From the NCBI GenBank assembly GCA_041398705.1, contig JAWKUI010000006.1, forward strand, positions 186,001-250,000: a DNA stretch of 64,000 nucleotides. Direction: 5' to 3'. The notes beneath the pieces were generated by a model, which did no database searches, had not been told where the DNA came from, and was given only the letters and a program-made list of their open reading frames with translations. Both the position numbers and the translations under genes were made by a program. Below are positions 36,625 to 46,190 of the stretch, piece after piece. Numbering within the stretch: the stretch's first letter is position 1; each line of letters starts with the position of its first letter. The stretch is from NORP259 sp041398705 (GTDB lineage Bacteria > Planctomycetota > UBA1135 > GCA-002686595).

Positions 36625-37410
36625 TCAATACCAGATGTCCTGGAGGCGCACGCTGCTGACCCAACCTTCCTGGCCGGAGCGGGTGCGCACCCGGGTCCAG
36701 TCGTTCCAGTGGTCCAGGGGTTCGACGAGCTCGGTGGCTTCGAGCTTGACCAGCGACTGCGCATCCCCGCGCGGTTCGCTGTAGAGCGACGAGCCGTGTT
36801 CCGCGATCACCATCGCGGCGGGACCGGGCGGCGCGAGCATCCATCGCACGCGGGGCAAGGCGAGCAAGACCGCGAGCCCGGCGGCGAGCCAGGCGAGCCG
36901 GCGCGCGGTGCGTCCGCCGCGCAAGGCTTCGTAACCGAGCGCCAGGGCGAGCAAGGCGAGCCCGCCGTAGGCCAGCCAAGCCGACTCCGCGGGAGTGAAC
37001 GCGCGCAGGCCGGCGCGCAACGTGGCCCCGAGCCCATCCCCATCGGCGGGCGGCAAACCCTGGGCACCGCGCACGAAGTCGCGGTTGTGACGGATGTGCC
37101 CGTCGCGCGGCAGGTGCCGCAGGGCGGCCTGATACCAAGCCAAGGCACGGAGAGGTTCGCCCGCCCGTTCGGCGGCGTTGCCCAGGTTGTAGAGCAGGTG
37201 CCCGCGCAGGGCGGAGGTTCCCGCTTCGGCGTTCGACAGGGCCAAGGCGTCCTGCCAGAGGGTCGTCGCCTGTTCGTACTCGCCGCGCCGGTAGGCCTCT
37301 TCGGCCTCCTGCGAGAGGCGTTCCTGATCCTGCACGGGCGCGCTGAAGGCGAGCGGCAGAAGCCAACAGCCCAGCAGCAGCACTAGGACTTGTTTCGAGA
37401 AGGAAACCAT
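36625..37410 (-). CDS. batE: BatE-like TPR protein with C-terminal SH3 domain
   Basis: A 261-residue protein with a signal peptide (VLVLLLGCWLLPLAFSAP), TPR repeats (about 27-110, EAEEAYRRGEYEQATTLWQDAL and LLYNLGNAAERAGEPLRALA), two membrane helices (about 143-160 and 168-185) and a C-terminal SH3-like segment ending VRTRSGQEGWVSSVRLQDIWY-like. This TPR-TM-SH3 layout is BatE of aerotolerance (Bat) operons. The start is in a TGATG overlap with batD. It is the last clearly Bat-type gene of cluster 2. Confidence 0.8.
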   Translation of the reverse strand: MVSFSKQVLVLLLGCWLLPLAFSAPVQDQERLSQEAEEAYRRGEYEQATTLWQDALALSNAEAGTSALRGHLLYNLGNAAERAGEPLRALAWYQAALRHLPRDGHIRHNRDFVRGAQGLPPADGDGLGATLRAGLRAFTPAESAWLAYGGLALLALALGYEALRGGRTARRLAWLAAGLAVLLALPRVRWMLAPPGPAAMVIAEHGSSLYSEPRGDAQSLVKLEATELVEPLDHWNDWTRVRTRSGQEGWVSSVRLQDIWY

Positions 37411-39221
37411 CACGCGTGCACCTCCCTGGCGAAGTCCTTCGCGGCGGCGAGCAGTTCGCCGCGCGCAGGGGTTTGGGCGCTGCGCGCGAAGGCCGCGGCG
37501 TCCAACTGACCGAGCAGCGCATTCAAACGTTCGGCCGCCTTGCACCCGGCTTCGGACGCGCCGTGCTGCTGCGCCCAGACCACCGGATCGCGCCCCACCC
37601 ACGCCGCCGCGGGTTCGCCGCTGCGCTGGGCCAGGAACCGCTGCACGGCGTGGGCCATCGGCAGGGGTTCCCCGCTGCCCGCCAGGGCGCGGTCGAGATC
37701 GCGCAGGGCCCGGCGACGGGCGCGCGCCAACACGGAATCGGGGTCGCCATGACGGCGCACCGCTTTGCGCAGCACGAGCCAACCGAGCAGCAACCCCGCC
37801 CAGCCGGCGAAGTACCACTTGCCGGACGCAGCCTGGCTACCGGCCTGCACCCCGGCCACCGGCAGCAGGTCCATCAAGTCGCGCCCTCCGCCGTTGTTCT
37901 CCTGTTCGGGCCCGAAGGCCGCATCCAAGTTCAGGTCGCCGCCCCCCGTGACGCGGATCGGCACCGGTTCGGTCTCGATCTTCTTGAAGGCCGCCGTGGC
38001 GGGATCGAAGATCCACAGGGGCACCGGCGGCACCTGGGTGACTTCGTCGCTGAGCGGCACCAGGTCGTAGACCACGCGCCGCTCCATCCCGATGTTGCTG
38101 TCCTCGTGGCCCAACACGCGGAAGCCGCTGAAGCTATCGAGTTTCTTCAGGTCCGGCGTATCGAAGAACTCCACGTTGGCCATGCCGGTCCAAGTGACTT
38201 CGAGTTGCATCGATTCCCCAGCGCTCACGTCGCGCGAGCTGACCTTGCGCTCCGCCGTCAGTTCCCCGACCGCGCCGCCCCACTCGAGCGGCCGCCCCTT
38301 CTCGGGCACACGCAGCACGTCGATCGAAAAGGCGGGCACCGTGGCGTAGTACTCGCGGTAACTCGGCTGGGTGAAGCGCGAACGCTGGCCGCCGACCTCT
38401 TCCGCGAACATGAAGGTCGAGGTGGCGAAGTCCAGGCGCCCGGAGCGCGTGGCGATCACGGTGGTGCGGAACTCGAAGACGCGGAAGGGTTCTCCGCGCA
38501 GATCCTCGTCGGGGCGCACCTCGAACGGCAGATCGAAGTCGCCGTTCACCATCAGCGGTTGCACTTGGCCGGTCTGCGGTTGGAAGCCTGGGCCCTTCAC
38601 CTGCATCATGCCCGGCAGGGAGTTCCACCAGGGCAGGGTCAGGCTGGCTTTGCGCACGTTCAGGCGGCGCACCCAACCGACGCGCAGGCGCAGCTCGAAC
38701 GGTTGGCCCTCGTAGACCGTGGTGGGCAGGTTCGGCAGCTCGAGCAATCCGAGCTCATCGGCCTGCACGTCTTTCACCACCTTGAGGGTGGACGGCGTGA
38801 TCTTGACGTTGCGCTCCTGGCCGCCGACCCACACGGTCAGCTCGGGCAAGGTGAACTCCCCCACCTCGGTCGCTTCGACCGGGATGGCCCAACGCAACAT
38901 CGACCGGGTGACCATGCGGCCTCCGGTGCTCTCCATGAACGACGAGATGCTCGGGCCCATGACCGCGCCGAAGCGCAGGCCGGGCACCTGGGGCACGCCG
39001 CGGATCTCCGCCCGGTTGTCGTTTTCGACCGTGACCTGGATCTGCACGGTTTCACCGAGGCGCGCGAGGCCCGTGGACAGGTTGGCCTTGGCGGTGACGG
39101 AATCCTGCGCGTGCGCCAGCGGCAGCAGCAGGCAGGCCAGGAGCAGACTCCAGGCCAAGCGGAAGCGGCGGGTCAAGCCGGCGACCGATCCGGGGTGGGT
39201 TTGGGGAATACACGCGTGCAT
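37410..39221 (-). CDS. batD: BatD family protein
   Basis: A 603-residue protein with a signal peptide (SLLLACLLLPLAHAQDSV, cleavage after about residue 39), a series of Ig-like beta domains (about 40-440, beginning VTAKANLSTGLARLGETVQ) and one membrane helix near 462-480 (KWYFAGWAGLLLGWLVLR). A cytoplasmic C-terminal domain follows. Domain order and length match BatD, the oxygen-tolerance protein of Bacteroides-type Bat operons. Most of it lies outside the cytoplasmic membrane and probably holds the vWA proteins BatA/BatB. It follows batC after 7 bases and overlaps batE by one base. Confidence 0.85.
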   Translation of the reverse strand: MHACIPQTHPGSVAGLTRRFRLAWSLLLACLLLPLAHAQDSVTAKANLSTGLARLGETVQIQVTVENDNRAEIRGVPQVPGLRFGAVMGPSISSFMESTGGRMVTRSMLRWAIPVEATEVGEFTLPELTVWVGGQERNVKITPSTLKVVKDVQADELGLLELPNLPTTVYEGQPFELRLRVGWVRRLNVRKASLTLPWWNSLPGMMQVKGPGFQPQTGQVQPLMVNGDFDLPFEVRPDEDLRGEPFRVFEFRTTVIATRSGRLDFATSTFMFAEEVGGQRSRFTQPSYREYYATVPAFSIDVLRVPEKGRPLEWGGAVGELTAERKVSSRDVSAGESMQLEVTWTGMANVEFFDTPDLKKLDSFSGFRVLGHEDSNIGMERRVVYDLVPLSDEVTQVPPVPLWIFDPATAAFKKIETEPVPIRVTGGGDLNLDAAFGPEQENNGGGRDLMDLLPVAGVQAGSQAASGKWYFAGWAGLLLGWLVLRKAVRRHGDPDSVLARARRRALRDLDRALAGSGEPLPMAHAVQRFLAQRSGEPAAAWVGRDPVVWAQQHGASEAGCKAAERLNALLGQLDAAAFARSAQTPARGELLAAAKDFAREVHA

Positions 39222-39228
39222 GGGTCGT

Positions 39229-40437
39229 CTACCAATCCTTTTTGGGATTGCCGCGGGGCCGGATCTTCATCATGCCCTTGAGCCGTTCGCCTTCCGCCTC
39301 GTGGGCTTCGAGCTGCTTCAGGAGGCGCTGGATCTCCTCTTCGGTCAGATAGCGCTCGTCGAACTCCTGGTCTTCCTTGGGCTCTTCGCTTTGGTTGTCC
39401 GAAGCATCGGGATCGGGCGGCGGCTGTTCGCCCGCCTCGTCGCCCTGCTGCTCGGATTGATTCTGCTGTTCCTGTTCGGAGGGGTCCTTGGGCTCCTGCT
39501 GTTCCTGCTCTTGCTCCTGCTTCTGGGCGCCCTTCTCGCCGCTCTGGTCCTCTTGGTTCTGATCTTCCTGGTCCTGGTCCTGCTGCGAAGGATCGTCCTG
39601 GGCTTTGCCCTGGCCCTCGTCGCTCTTGCGCTTCTCCTCGATCTCGCGCAGGCGGTCGAGGCGCTGCTGGATCCACTGCACGTTCGCGCGCGTGTCGTCA
39701 TCGCGCCAATCGAGCAGCAGCCGCTCCCGGTAGTAGTCCAGGGCTTCTTCGTAGGCCTTCTTCGCGAGCTTCAGGTGATCGGGCTCCTCCTCGTCGCCGT
39801 TCGTCGTCGAAGGCACGAACCCCGGGCTCATCGCGCTGCGCGTGCGGCCGTGCACCTCGGGGATCTGGTCGAACTCCGCTTCGCCCTGCTCGAGGGCTAG
39901 GCAACCGAGGTTGTAGGTCGAGGCGAGCCGCGCGTCCCCCGGGGACCCGCGCCGGGCGGCATCGAACGAAACCGCGGCCAGTTCCGGGGCGCCGCCATCC
40001 GCCTGCAGCACGCCGAGATTGTGTTGCACCACCGCGCGTTGTTCCGCGCTGCGCGAGGGTTGACCGAAGCTGGCCCAGACGAAGGCGCCGGCATCCACCG
40101 CACGCGGACCGAGGCGCGCAAGGCGCGGTTGCCAGCGTTCTTGCGCGTGGTTGCCCCCGAGCGGTTCGAGCAGGCGCTGGGCGAAACCTTCCGCCGCCGC
40201 CAAGTTCTCCTCGCGGGCGAGGCGCGCCATCTCATCGAGCCCCGCTTGGAATCCCCCATGCCAGGGCTCGACCGGGGGTGCGACGGCTTCGGGCTCTGGC
40301 CCCGGCGCTGTTTGCCCAACGGCATCCGGAGTCAACCCGTCGCCGCCCGCGGCATCCGCCGCCTGTCCGAGTGCCCCCGCGACCGGCACGCAGAGCGCCA
40401 ACCACAGTCCCAATCCATACCGGAACGGATGTCCCAT
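39229..40437 (-). CDS. batC: BatC-like TPR protein with Gln/Glu-rich tail
   Basis: A 402-residue protein with a signal peptide (residues about 1-25), a helical TPR-type domain (about 50-275, including VVQHNLGVLQADGGAPELAA and LASTYNLGCLALEQGE) and a long Gln/Glu/Asp low-complexity stretch (about 285-365). A basic C-terminus follows. TPR plus acidic or Gln-rich tail is usual for the BatC slot of Bat operons. Its start overlaps the batB stop as TGATG. The low-complexity part may be a flexible spacer in the periplasm-like compartment. Confidence 0.78.
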   Translation of the reverse strand: MGHPFRYGLGLWLALCVPVAGALGQAADAAGGDGLTPDAVGQTAPGPEPEAVAPPVEPWHGGFQAGLDEMARLAREENLAAAEGFAQRLLEPLGGNHAQERWQPRLARLGPRAVDAGAFVWASFGQPSRSAEQRAVVQHNLGVLQADGGAPELAAVSFDAARRGSPGDARLASTYNLGCLALEQGEAEFDQIPEVHGRTRSAMSPGFVPSTTNGDEEEPDHLKLAKKAYEEALDYYRERLLLDWRDDDTRANVQWIQQRLDRLREIEEKRKSDEGQGKAQDDPSQQDQDQEDQNQEDQSGEKGAQKQEQEQEQQEPKDPSEQEQQNQSEQQGDEAGEQPPPDPDASDNQSEEPKEDQEFDERYLTEEEIQRLLKQLEAHEAEGERLKGMMKIRPRGNPKKDW

Positions 40438-41462
40438 CACGCGTTCTCCTCCTTGGCTACGGCCACGGCGCGCCGCGCGGGCCACAACAATTCGAGCAAC
40501 AGGCAACACAACCCGATCAGCAGCGGCCACTGATACCGGTCCGACGGCACCTCTTCGAAACCCATCTCGTACTGCCGCCCCTCGAGCCGCGAGAAACCGC
40601 GCAGATAGAGCTGTTCGAGTGGCAGCACAGAGCCCTGGGCTTGGATGTACATGCCCCCGGTCTCTTCGGCGAGGTCCTGCAGGGTGCGCGCGGAGAGTTT
40701 CGACACCACGTCGCCGCCCTCCTCGTCTTTGACCCAACCGCCGGAAAGCCCAGGTACCTTGGCTCCCCCCTCGGTGCCCATGCCGAGCACGTAGATGCGG
40801 ATGTTGCGTTCGGCCGCGCGTTTCGCGGCTTCGAGCCCATGCCCCTCCAGGTCCTCGCCGTCGGTCACGAGCAGGATCGCTTCGTGGGCTCCGCTGCGGT
40901 CTTCGAACAGGGCCAGGGCCTTGTCGATCGCGCCGCCCAGGTCCGTGCCGCCGAGGCGGTTGTCCTGGGGTCCAAGCCCTTCGAGGAACCACTCGAGCGT
41001 CTGCGTGTCGCGGGTCAACGGCGCCACTTGGCGCACGTCCCCCGAGAAGGCCACCAAGGCCATGCGGTCGCCCTTCAGCGCCTGCATCAGGCTGCGCAGT
41101 TCCTTCTTCGCTTCGACCAACCGGTTCTCGCCCATGTCCTGGGCCAGCATCGAGCGCGAAGTGTCGAGGCACGCAACGATATCGATGCCCTTGCGCTGCA
41201 CCGGCAGCAGGGACGAGCCGTGGGTCGGCCCCATCGCCGCGAAGGTCACGAGTACCAGCCCGGTGAGGGCCAAACCCAGTCGCCAGGCGGTGGCGCCAGG
41301 GCGGTTGCCCGCCAGCAGGATCGGCCGGCGGCGCGGGTGCAGGATGCGGTTCAATGCCACCCGGCCCGCGCGCGCACCGCGCACGGCGAAAACAAACGCC
41401 GCGGCCACCGCTACCAACCAGAGGCCCTCGCCCCCGTGGGCAAACGCGATCGCGAGCGGCAT
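40437..41462 (-). CDS. batB: BatB-like von Willebrand factor A membrane protein
   Basis: A 341-residue protein with N-terminal membrane segments (about 10-30 and 58-76), a vWA domain (about 92-285) carrying the metal-ion site DTSRSM (Asp100, Ser102, Ser104) with GTDLGGA and VTDGEDL, and a C-terminal membrane helix (about 313-330). This is the BatA/BatB topology. I chose the ATG at 41462, in a TGATG overlap with batA like the batC and batE junctions, over a GTG two codons upstream. The domain probably binds a partner through Mg2+ on the outer face of the membrane. Confidence 0.85.
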   Translation of the reverse strand: MPLAIAFAHGGEGLWLVAVAAAFVFAVRGARAGRVALNRILHPRRRPILLAGNRPGATAWRLGLALTGLVLVTFAAMGPTHGSSLLPVQRKGIDIVACLDTSRSMLAQDMGENRLVEAKKELRSLMQALKGDRMALVAFSGDVRQVAPLTRDTQTLEWFLEGLGPQDNRLGGTDLGGAIDKALALFEDRSGAHEAILLVTDGEDLEGHGLEAAKRAAERNIRIYVLGMGTEGGAKVPGLSGGWVKDEEGGDVVSKLSARTLQDLAEETGGMYIQAQGSVLPLEQLYLRGFSRLEGRQYEMGFEEVPSDRYQWPLLIGLCCLLLELLWPARRAVAVAKEENA

Positions 41463-42520
41463 CAGCACGGCAACCTCCGGGCCCAGGTGTGGCGGCCCGC
41501 CATCGCGATCAGGCCGAAGACGAGCGAGGCCAGCACAAACGGCCGGTAAAGGTCGTAGTGCTCAGCGAACTGGGTTTGCGTGCGCGGGGTGCGCTCGAGT
41601 TGTTCGATATCGGCATAGGCCTGCTCGAGCTGCTCGCCGTCTTCCGCGTGGAAGAACATGCCGCCGGTGAGTTCGGCGACCTTTTCGAGTTCCTTGACGT
41701 TGGCCACGCGCTCTTCGACCCCGAAGAGGTTGCGCACCAGCATGCGTTTCGGGCCCACGTAGATCGTGTAGACCTTGATGCCCGCCGCCTGCGCGATGAT
41801 CGCCGCGTGCAGGGGCTCCATCACGTCGCGCATGCGTTCCTCGCCGTCGGTGAGCAGCACGACGATGCGCGACTTGGCGGGCGATTGTTTGAGCACCTCG
41901 GTGGCTTTCGCGATGGCGACGCCAATGGCCGTGGAACCCAGGTCGGGCCGCACTTCGACTTCGGTCTCGGCAAGCACGCCGTCGATGGCGTCGGCGTCGG
42001 TGGTGAAGGGGCAGAGCAGTTCGGTGAAACGCGCAAAGCCGAACAAAGCGACCGCATCGGCGGCCCCTTCGCGGTCGGTGGTGCGACGGCGGGCGAATTC
42101 CCCCACCACGCGCCGGGCGAGGTCGAACTTGCGATCCTTGGTGCCCGGCAGGGGTTCCTCCATCGACTGCGAACGGTCGAGCACCAGGCCGATGTCGACC
42201 CCTTCGGAGTCAGTCTGGAAGCGCTGCTCGCCCGACAGGGGGCGCGCGAGGGCCAGGATGCCGAGCAGCAGCGAAAGCGCGCTGGCCGCGGGCACGGTCC
42301 AGGACCAGCGTTGCGCGGCGGAGGGCGGCACGGCTTGCAGGGTGGCGGGCGCGACCATGCGGGCGCGGGCGGACTTGCGCAGGCCCAGGAACAGGGCCAG
42401 GGGCACCAGCGGCAGCAACACGAGGAACCACGGGTCGGCCAGCGAGTAGCCATGACCCAGCTGCCAATCCCCTTGCACCGTGCTGCGCTGGACTTCCAAC
42501 AAAGCAAGCAGCGGCCTCAT
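41462..42520 (-). CDS. batA: BatA-like von Willebrand factor A membrane protein
   Basis: A 352-residue paralogue of BatB. Membrane segments lie at about 30-47 and 74-92, and the vWA domain at about 108-300 has an intact metal site DRSQSM (Asp115, Ser117, Ser119), ITS-type threonine STAIGVA and LLTDGEERM. A C-terminal helix follows near 325-345. The ATG overlaps the stop of the preceding gene as ATGA, and its stop overlaps batB as TGATG. BatA and BatB pairs are the core of Bat operons, whose molecular role is still unclear. Confidence 0.87.
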   Translation of the reverse strand: MRPLLALLEVQRSTVQGDWQLGHGYSLADPWFLVLLPLVPLALFLGLRKSARARMVAPATLQAVPPSAAQRWSWTVPAASALSLLLGILALARPLSGEQRFQTDSEGVDIGLVLDRSQSMEEPLPGTKDRKFDLARRVVGEFARRRTTDREGAADAVALFGFARFTELLCPFTTDADAIDGVLAETEVEVRPDLGSTAIGVAIAKATEVLKQSPAKSRIVVLLTDGEERMRDVMEPLHAAIIAQAAGIKVYTIYVGPKRMLVRNLFGVEERVANVKELEKVAELTGGMFFHAEDGEQLEQAYADIEQLERTPRTQTQFAEHYDLYRPFVLASLVFGLIAMAGRHTWARRLPC

Positions 42521-43374
42521 GCGGGCACCTCCGCGGTGTTCTGCCCCGCGATCCAGGCGCGCACCCGCTCGCCCAGTTGTTCGCCGGTGAGGCGGCCCGG
42601 GGCGGGCAGCTGGTACTTGCAGCGCTCGAGTTCGGCGAGCAGGCCGGCGAGTTCCGCGCGCGCGGCCTCGCCGCGCACGGCCTGCGCGGGCAGGGTCTCG
42701 AGCCAGCGGCTGTCGGTGAGCGCCGCGCCATCGCGCCCGCTACGCCCGTCCACCCAGGCGCGCAGTTCGCGGTGCCAGAGATAGAGCGTGCCTTGCGGAT
42801 CGCTTTCGTTCCATTGCGCCGCCTTCAAGCGGTCCAGCGGCCCCTCCACCGGCTGGGACTCCGCGGCCGAGGCGGCCTGGCGGCGGCGCAACACGACGAA
42901 GGCGACAAGCGCCGTGAGCAGGAGCAACGGCCCCGCCCACAACCAGACGGACCCTTCGACGCCGGCCGGAGCAGGCAGGGCCGGCTGCATCGGGCGCGGC
43001 GCGGTTTCGCTGCCGTCGAGCTCCCCGAGCACGTGCAGGGTCGCGGGCGCCACGTCCACCGTGTCGCCGCGCTGCATGCTCAAGGTGTACGCGCCCGTAT
43101 CGTGGTCGCCGGGCTGCAGCGACAGGTAGGTCCACTCGACCTGGGTGGTCTCCTGGGCGCCGAGGCGACCGAGGGTGCGCGTCTCGGGTCCGCGGATCAA
43201 CATCCAGTCTTCACCGGTCTTGGCGAACGGCGGTTTGGCCTGCGACTTGAGGCCGTCGGCGGAATCGTGCTGCACTTCCAGGCGCACCACGAACGGTTCG
43301 CCGATGTGCACTTCCGCCGGAACGATGTGGAAGGTGGCGCGCGCCCCTCCCCCGGCTTGTTGCCCCGGCTTCAT
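42517..43374 (-). CDS. BatD-like/DUF4381-position protein, single membrane helix, no signal peptide
   Basis: A 285-residue protein in the place normally held by DUF4381 between DUF58 and batA. Residues about 15-120 look like a BatD-type Ig domain (FHIVPAEVHIGEPFVVRLEV). A Pro-rich linker leads to one membrane helix (about 147-165, LLLLTALVAFVVLRRR), and the C-terminal 120 residues are helical and cytoplasmic, with a DUF4381-like character. There is no N-terminal signal peptide, although the Ig-like domain would be expected outside. The start is the ATG in an ATGA overlap with DUF58. No better start is available upstream in frame. Confidence 0.65.
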   Translation of the reverse strand: MKPGQQAGGGARATFHIVPAEVHIGEPFVVRLEVQHDSADGLKSQAKPPFAKTGEDWMLIRGPETRTLGRLGAQETTQVEWTYLSLQPGDHDTGAYTLSMQRGDTVDVAPATLHVLGELDGSETAPRPMQPALPAPAGVEGSVWLWAGPLLLLTALVAFVVLRRRQAASAAESQPVEGPLDRLKAAQWNESDPQGTLYLWHRELRAWVDGRSGRDGAALTDSRWLETLPAQAVRGEAARAELAGLLAELERCKYQLPAPGRLTGEQLGERVRAWIAGQNTAEVPA

Positions 43375-44306
43375 GCCCGTCGCCCTCCGCGTTCCTGGCG
43401 CCGACGGCGGAAGAAAGCGAGCACCGGATCCACCAGATCCTGGCCGAGGTCCAGGTCGATGCACTCGACGCCGAGCCGCGAGAACACCGCGGCGAGGCGG
43501 CTGCGGCGCGCTTCGAAGGTGGCACGCCAATCCGCGCGCACCTGGGCCTGACGGCCATCGACCTCAAGGGTAGCGCCGCGCAGGGGATCTTCGAGCCGCA
43601 GGATGCCCGTATCCGGCAGGTCGCGTTCGAACGGATCGAACAGATTCAGGGCGATCACGTCGTGGCGCATGGCCAGGCGGCGCAAGCGGTCGGTGGCGGC
43701 TTTGTCGCCTTCATCGAGGCCCGCGAAGTCGCTGAGCAGCACCACCATCGAACGCCGGCGGATCGCCCGTTCGAGGCCCTCGAGCACCGGCCCGAGCGAC
43801 GTCTGCTCGCGGTGCACGGGCGCTGTGAACACCTCGCGGATGATGCGTTGCACGTGGGTCGCGGACTTGCCCGGTTTCCAGTGCTGCAAGCCGGCCGGGC
43901 CGTAGAGCGTCAGGCCGACGCGGTCCTGGGCGCGCACGCAGACCGTGGCAAACAGTGCGGCGAGGTTGGCCGCGGCTTCGCGCTTGGACCACTGGCCCGT
44001 GCCAAAGTCCATCGACAGGCTGGTGTCGACGAGCAGCTGCAGGCACAACTCGCGTTCTTCGCGGAAGGCTTTGACGAAGGGTTCCCCCGTGCGCGCGGTC
44101 ACGTTCCAGTCGATCGAGCGCACATCGTCGCCCGGTTGGTACGGACGCACTTCCTCGAACTCCACGCCTTGGCCGCGGAAGGTACTCCTCCAGCTGCCCG
44201 CGAGCGCGGTGCTCACCAGGCGGTGCGTGTACAACTCCACCTGCCTGACCCGGGCAATCAGCTCGGGCGCCAGCATGGAGCCGGGCGTGTGGGCGCTCTT
44301 GGCCAT
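43371..44306 (-). CDS. DUF58 domain protein (MoxR partner), cluster 2
   Basis: A 311-residue cytoplasmic DUF58 protein. The signature VRSIDWNVTARTGEPFVKAF is followed by a vWA-like domain with an intact metal site, LVDTSLSMDFG. It lacks the N-terminal membrane helices of the cluster 1 DUF58, the usual form in Bat operons. The distance to moxR is 14 bases, and it overlaps the next gene as ATGA. DUF58 is thought to bring substrate to the MoxR ATPase. Confidence 0.9.
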   Translation of the reverse strand: MAKSAHTPGSMLAPELIARVRQVELYTHRLVSTALAGSWRSTFRGQGVEFEEVRPYQPGDDVRSIDWNVTARTGEPFVKAFREERELCLQLLVDTSLSMDFGTGQWSKREAAANLAALFATVCVRAQDRVGLTLYGPAGLQHWKPGKSATHVQRIIREVFTAPVHREQTSLGPVLEGLERAIRRRSMVVLLSDFAGLDEGDKAATDRLRRLAMRHDVIALNLFDPFERDLPDTGILRLEDPLRGATLEVDGRQAQVRADWRATFEARRSRLAAVFSRLGVECIDLDLGQDLVDPVLAFFRRRRQERGGRRA

Positions 44307-44320
44307 CGGGCGGGTCGCGC

Positions 44321-45310
<990 letters not shown>

Positions 45311-45330
45311 GGCGGACAAGGGGGCTCGGC

Positions 45331-45361
45331 CTGCCCGCAGGGGACAGGGGCGGGCAGCATA
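45331..45361 (-). promoter_or_regulatory. Promoter of the moxR-bat operon with overlapping inverted repeat
   Basis: On the minus strand TATGCT (45361-45356) is a good -10 candidate. CTGCCCGC (45331-45338) and GCGGGCAG (45350-45357) form an 8-bp perfect dyad with an 11-base spacer that runs from the -10 box through the predicted start site. This is where a repressor operator would be placed. Confidence 0.45.
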
Positions 45362-45530
45362 CGGGCCCGGACCCCGGTAGTTGGAAGCCCCAAACGGAAA
45401 GCAAACGAAAATCCCAGGCCGGGGCGGATGGACGGGCTGTCCTGGGCCCGGTGGACGCTCATGCGCGACATCGTCGCAAGGATTCGCGCGCGCCCGATTC
45501 TGTTTCGACTGGGTAGGAGGCGAACCCGAT

Positions 45531-46190
45531 TCAGGGGGCGGTTCCGCCCGGCCCTTCGAGCGAGCGAGCCGTGCGCATCTCCCCCGCCACGCGCAGGGTA
45601 CGGCGCGCGTAGGCCAGGGCGCCGGTGGTCTTTTCGCCCTTCTCCGCCGCCTGTTCCTCGCTGCGCACCCAACCCGCGTAGTCCCCGTGCTCCCCGGCCC
45701 AGCGCTTCAACTTGCTGCGGCCCGCGTTGTACGAGACGAGCACCGCTTCGGTGTCCCACTCGCCGCGGTGATCGAGCAGCCAACGCAGGTGATTCGCGGC
45801 CAGGCGCACGTTGAGCTCGTCGTTGTGCAGCAGATCGTCCTTGGCCGGTTTCGGCAGGCCCAGGCGGTCGGCCGCATCCCCCGCCGCCGCCTCCGAGAGC
45901 TGCATCAAGCCCAAGGCCCCCGCCGACGACGTGCGGCCGCTGACCCCGCGGCTCTCGGACCACATGATGCCCGCGAGCAGGTACGGGTCGACGTCGGCTT
46001 CGGCCGCGGCCTTGCGGATCAAAGCGCGGTGCTCGAGCACGTGTTTGACCCCGGAGTGCTCGCGCCAGGTCTCGACGGCGCGCACGATCGGGTGTTCACG
46101 GCCTTGCACGGCGAACGACACGACGAGGTAGAGCCAGGCTAGGCCCAGCATTCCAGCGACGTATTTCCACCGCGCGCGGCCCGCGCTCAT
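45531..46190 (-). CDS. Membrane-anchored lytic transglycosylase (SLT domain)
   Basis: A 219-residue peptidoglycan lytic transglycosylase. The N-terminal membrane anchor (about 9-28) is followed by a lysozyme-like domain. IMWSESRG holds the catalytic Glu79, then SSAGALGLMQL, LNVRLAANHLRWLL and SYNAGRSKLKRW, which are the four conserved SLT motifs in order. It would cut the glycan strand and release anhydro-muropeptides in the periplasm. Its start overlaps the stop of the exported zinc-ribbon/HEAT gene as ATGA, so the two are a translationally coupled pair. Confidence 0.88.
   Translation of the reverse strand: MSAGRARWKYVAGMLGLAWLYLVVSFAVQGREHPIVRAVETWREHSGVKHVLEHRALIRKAAAEADVDPYLLAGIMWSESRGVSGRTSSAGALGLMQLSEAAAGDAADRLGLPKPAKDDLLHNDELNVRLAANHLRWLLDHRGEWDTEAVLVSYNAGRSKLKRWAGEHGDYAGWVRSEEQAAEKGEKTTGALAYARRTLRVAGEMRTARSLEGPGGTAP

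Noticed and set aside
35027..37522. Longer open frame extending the sulfatase-like protein upstream by 335 residues
   Set aside because: The extension is the out-of-frame shadow of batE. A lipoprotein signal starts exactly at 36517.
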